From contig CATBDC010000011.1 in assembly GCA_949502235.1 (NCBI GenBank), forward strand, positions 1 to 64,000: a stretch of 64,000 nucleotides of DNA. Reading direction: 5' to 3'. The notes beneath the pieces are model-generated. The model was not told where the DNA came from and ran no database searches. It saw nothing but the letters and a program-made list of their open reading frames with translations. This document shows positions 62,496 through 64,000 of this stretch, in pieces. Source of the DNA: an uncultured Lachnospiraceae bacterium (lineage in GTDB: Bacteria; Bacillota; Clostridia; Lachnospirales; Lachnospiraceae). Within the stretch, counting starts at the first letter, position 1, and the number at the start of each line of letters is the position of its first letter. Both the position numbers and the translations under genes were made by a program.

Positions 62496-63344
62496 ATGAG
62501 CTATGCGGATAAAGTATTTATTAATATGTGCAGGGATATTATAGACAACGGAACGGATACGAGAGGAGAGAAGGTGCGTCCCGTCTGGGAGGACGGGACG
62601 CCGGCCTATACCATAAAGCGGTTCGGGGTAGTGAACCGGTATGATCTGGGGAAGGAATTTCCCGCCCTGACGCTTAGGAGGACTGCTATTAAGAGCTGTA
62701 CGGACGAGCTTTTGTGGATCTGGCAGAAAAAATCCAATAACATACATGAGCTTAACAGCCATATCTGGGACAGCTGGGCGGATGAGGACGGCTCTATCGG
62801 CAAGGCCTACGGGTATCAGCTGGGAGTGAAGCATCAGTACAGGGAGGGGATGTTTGACCAGGTGGACCGGGTGATCTATGATTTGAAGCATAATCCTTAC
62901 AGCAGGCGGATTATGACGAATCTGTACGTGCACCAGGATCTGCATGAGATGAATCTGTATCCCTGTGCCTACAGCATGACCTTTAATGTGACGAAGAAGC
63001 CGGGGCATGACAGGCTTATCTTAAATGGGATTTTAAACCAGCGCTCCAATGATGTACTGACGGCAAACAGCTGGAATGTATGCCAGTATGCGGTACTTCT
63101 TCATATGCTGGCACAGGTGTGTGATATGGAGGCAGGAGAGCTTGTGCACATGATTGCGGACGCCCATATTTATGACAGGCATGTGCCTCTTGTGGAGGAG
63201 CTGATTAAAAGAGAGCCCCTTCCGGCGCCGAAGTTCTGGCTGAATCCGGAAATCAGGGACTTTTATGATTTTACAGTGGAGGATGTTAGGCTGTTGGATT
63301 ATAAGACTCATGAGCAGATGAAAAATATACCGGTGGCGGTATAA
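62496..63344 (+). CDS. thyA: Thymidylate synthase
   Basis: A 282-residue ThyA that methylates dUMP to dTMP using methylene-THF. The nucleophile lies in NLYPCAYSMTFNV and the folate/dUMP site in NQRSNDVLTANSWNVCQYAVLLHML, then HIYDRHV. The active-site surroundings (YPCAYSM instead of PPCH) mark the clostridial subgroup. I start it at ATG 62496 with AAGGAGAATCTGGGGAAG upstream; the frame is open to 62433 but lacks a ribosome site. It lies 22 bases before the dihydrofolate reductase gene, which regenerates THF from its product. Confidence 0.93.
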   Translation: MSYADKVFINMCRDIIDNGTDTRGEKVRPVWEDGTPAYTIKRFGVVNRYDLGKEFPALTLRRTAIKSCTDELLWIWQKKSNNIHELNSHIWDSWADEDGSIGKAYGYQLGVKHQYREGMFDQVDRVIYDLKHNPYSRRIMTNLYVHQDLHEMNLYPCAYSMTFNVTKKPGHDRLILNGILNQRSNDVLTANSWNVCQYAVLLHMLAQVCDMEAGELVHMIADAHIYDRHVPLVEELIKREPLPAPKFWLNPEIRDFYDFTVEDVRLLDYKTHEQMKNIPVAV

Positions 63345-63365
63345 TGGCGGAAAGGGGAAAGACAG

Positions 63366-63863
63366 ATGAATCTGATTGTGGCGGTAGATAAGAACTGGGC
63401 CATTGGGAAGGATAACCGGATGATGTGGAGTATTCCGGCGGATATGAAGTTTTTTCGGGAGACTACAAAGGGAAATATTGTCATTATGGGCAGAAAGACG
63501 CTGGAGAGCTTTCCACAGGGACAGCCTCTTAAGAACCGGGTGAATATTGTGATTACACGTAATCCGGATTATAAGGTGAAGGGGGCGGTGATTGTCCATA
63601 GTGTTAAGGAGGCGCTTAAGGAGGCGGAAAAATATGGCGGTGAAATCTATGTAATTGGCGGTGAAAGTATCTACCGTGCCATGCTGCCTCTCTGCGACAG
63701 GGCGCTTGTTACCAGGATTGATCATGCCTTTGACGCGGATACGTATTTTCCGAATCTGGATGAGGACGAGGAGTGGAGGATGACGAAGACCAGCGAGGAG
63801 CAGACATGCTTTGATCTGGAATATTATTTTACAGTTTATGAGAGGAATGCAGAGGTAAAATGA
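63366..63863 (+). CDS. folA: Dihydrofolate reductase
   Basis: A 165-residue DHFR reducing dihydrofolate to THF with NADPH. The N-terminal NLIVAVDKNWAIGKDNRMMWSIPADMKFF is a full match to the family's first motif, followed by GNIVIMGRKTLESFP and VIGGESIY. Start ATG 63366 has GGAAAGG upstream. It is in operon with thyA, and its last four bases overlap the next gene (ATGA). The target enzyme of trimethoprim-type inhibitors; no unusual substitution is evident. Confidence 0.94.
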   Translation: MNLIVAVDKNWAIGKDNRMMWSIPADMKFFRETTKGNIVIMGRKTLESFPQGQPLKNRVNIVITRNPDYKVKGAVIVHSVKEALKEAEKYGGEIYVIGGESIYRAMLPLCDRALVTRIDHAFDADTYFPNLDEDEEWRMTKTSEEQTCFDLEYYFTVYERNAEVK

Positions 63864-64000
63864 GGATTTTAAGCATTACAGCGCAGAAGCCAGGCAGTAC
63901 GGGCAGCGGCGTTTACCTGACAGAGCTTGTGAAGGAGTATGCCCATAAGGGATATGAGCAGGCAGTTGTTGCCGGAGTCTATAAGGAGGATGAGGTAAAG
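63860..64000 (+). CDS. Glycosyltransferase (GT4-like), 5' part only
   Basis: The first 47 codons, cut by the window end: MRILSITAQKPGSTGSGVYL then ELVKEYAHKGYEQAVVAGVY. This is the usual N-terminal Rossmann start of family 4 glycosyltransferases, with the glycine-rich G-S-G-V-Y-L segment that approaches the acceptor. It overlaps dihydrofolate reductase by four bases, hence is probably co-translated. Confidence 0.7.
   Translation, partial: MRILSITAQKPGSTGSGVYLTELVKEYAHKGYEQAVVAGVYKEDEVK

Overview
The window looks like a chromosome segment of a gut Firmicute of the family Lachnospiraceae. The grounds are the six-cysteine SCIFF peptide with its radical-SAM maturase, a fused secDF, a spoVT-type regulator, hemZ, DUF3793, a folT gene behind a tetrahydrofolate riboswitch, and the general codon and promoter style. 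I cannot name a genus from the sequence alone.

Layout. (1) 1-16.6 kb is conserved core on the + strand: a P-loop ATPase, spoVT, a small membrane protein, SCIFF peptide and maturase, secDF, recJ, apt, relA, an MBL hydrolase, hemZ, hisS and aspS. (2) 16.6-22 kb is a patchwork of small mobile or defence modules: an intact-looking type III toxin-antitoxin locus (two 53-nt antitoxin RNA repeats, terminator, ToxN/CptN-like toxin), GNAT, tRNA-Gly, a broken DUF4143-type ATPase, a decayed second type III locus, and an AbrB/PIN pair whose toxin is frameshifted. Interspersed are silent tail-fibre 3' cassettes. (3) 22.3-51.4 kb, mostly on the - strand, is a phage-tail island: variable fibre, DUF859-like tail protein, tail hub, Dit, a giant tape measure interrupted by a group I intron, a tail-assembly protein, and two identical putative major tail (tube) protein genes. 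A holin-like protein, an HU-like protein and a 945-aa single-chain RNA polymerase of the YonO/RdRP-like double-psi beta-barrel class follow. Divergently transcribed are a sigma-factor-like protein and a DUF262-like protein (51.8-53.8 kb). I see no capsid, portal, terminase, sheath, integrase or replication gene. (4) 53.8-64 kb returns to ordinary + strand chromosome: MATE pump, THF riboswitch-folT, MarR, DUF3793, a DUF4869/ATPase pair on the - strand, a broken AgrC-like kinase with an intact LytTR regulator, an ABC exporter, thyA, dihydrofolate reductase and the start of a glycosyltransferase.

How it may work together (inference). The island has the parts list of a flexible, non-contractile tail particle (F-type tailocin-like) or of a stripped SP-beta-like phage. 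Its RNA polymerase would be made from a housekeeping-type promoter that is followed by an attenuator-like hairpin. That polymerase, perhaps with the sigma-like protein, would then transcribe the tail genes. A palindromic block is repeated three times: just after the polymerase gene (ahead of the HU-like gene) and ahead of each tube-protein gene. The fibre tip appears switchable, because one expressed and three silent C-terminal cassettes share a 16-bp junction motif in opposite orientations, as in a shufflon. No invertase is in the window. The group I intron carries, on its opposite strand, a zinc-ribbon gene instead of a homing endonuclease.
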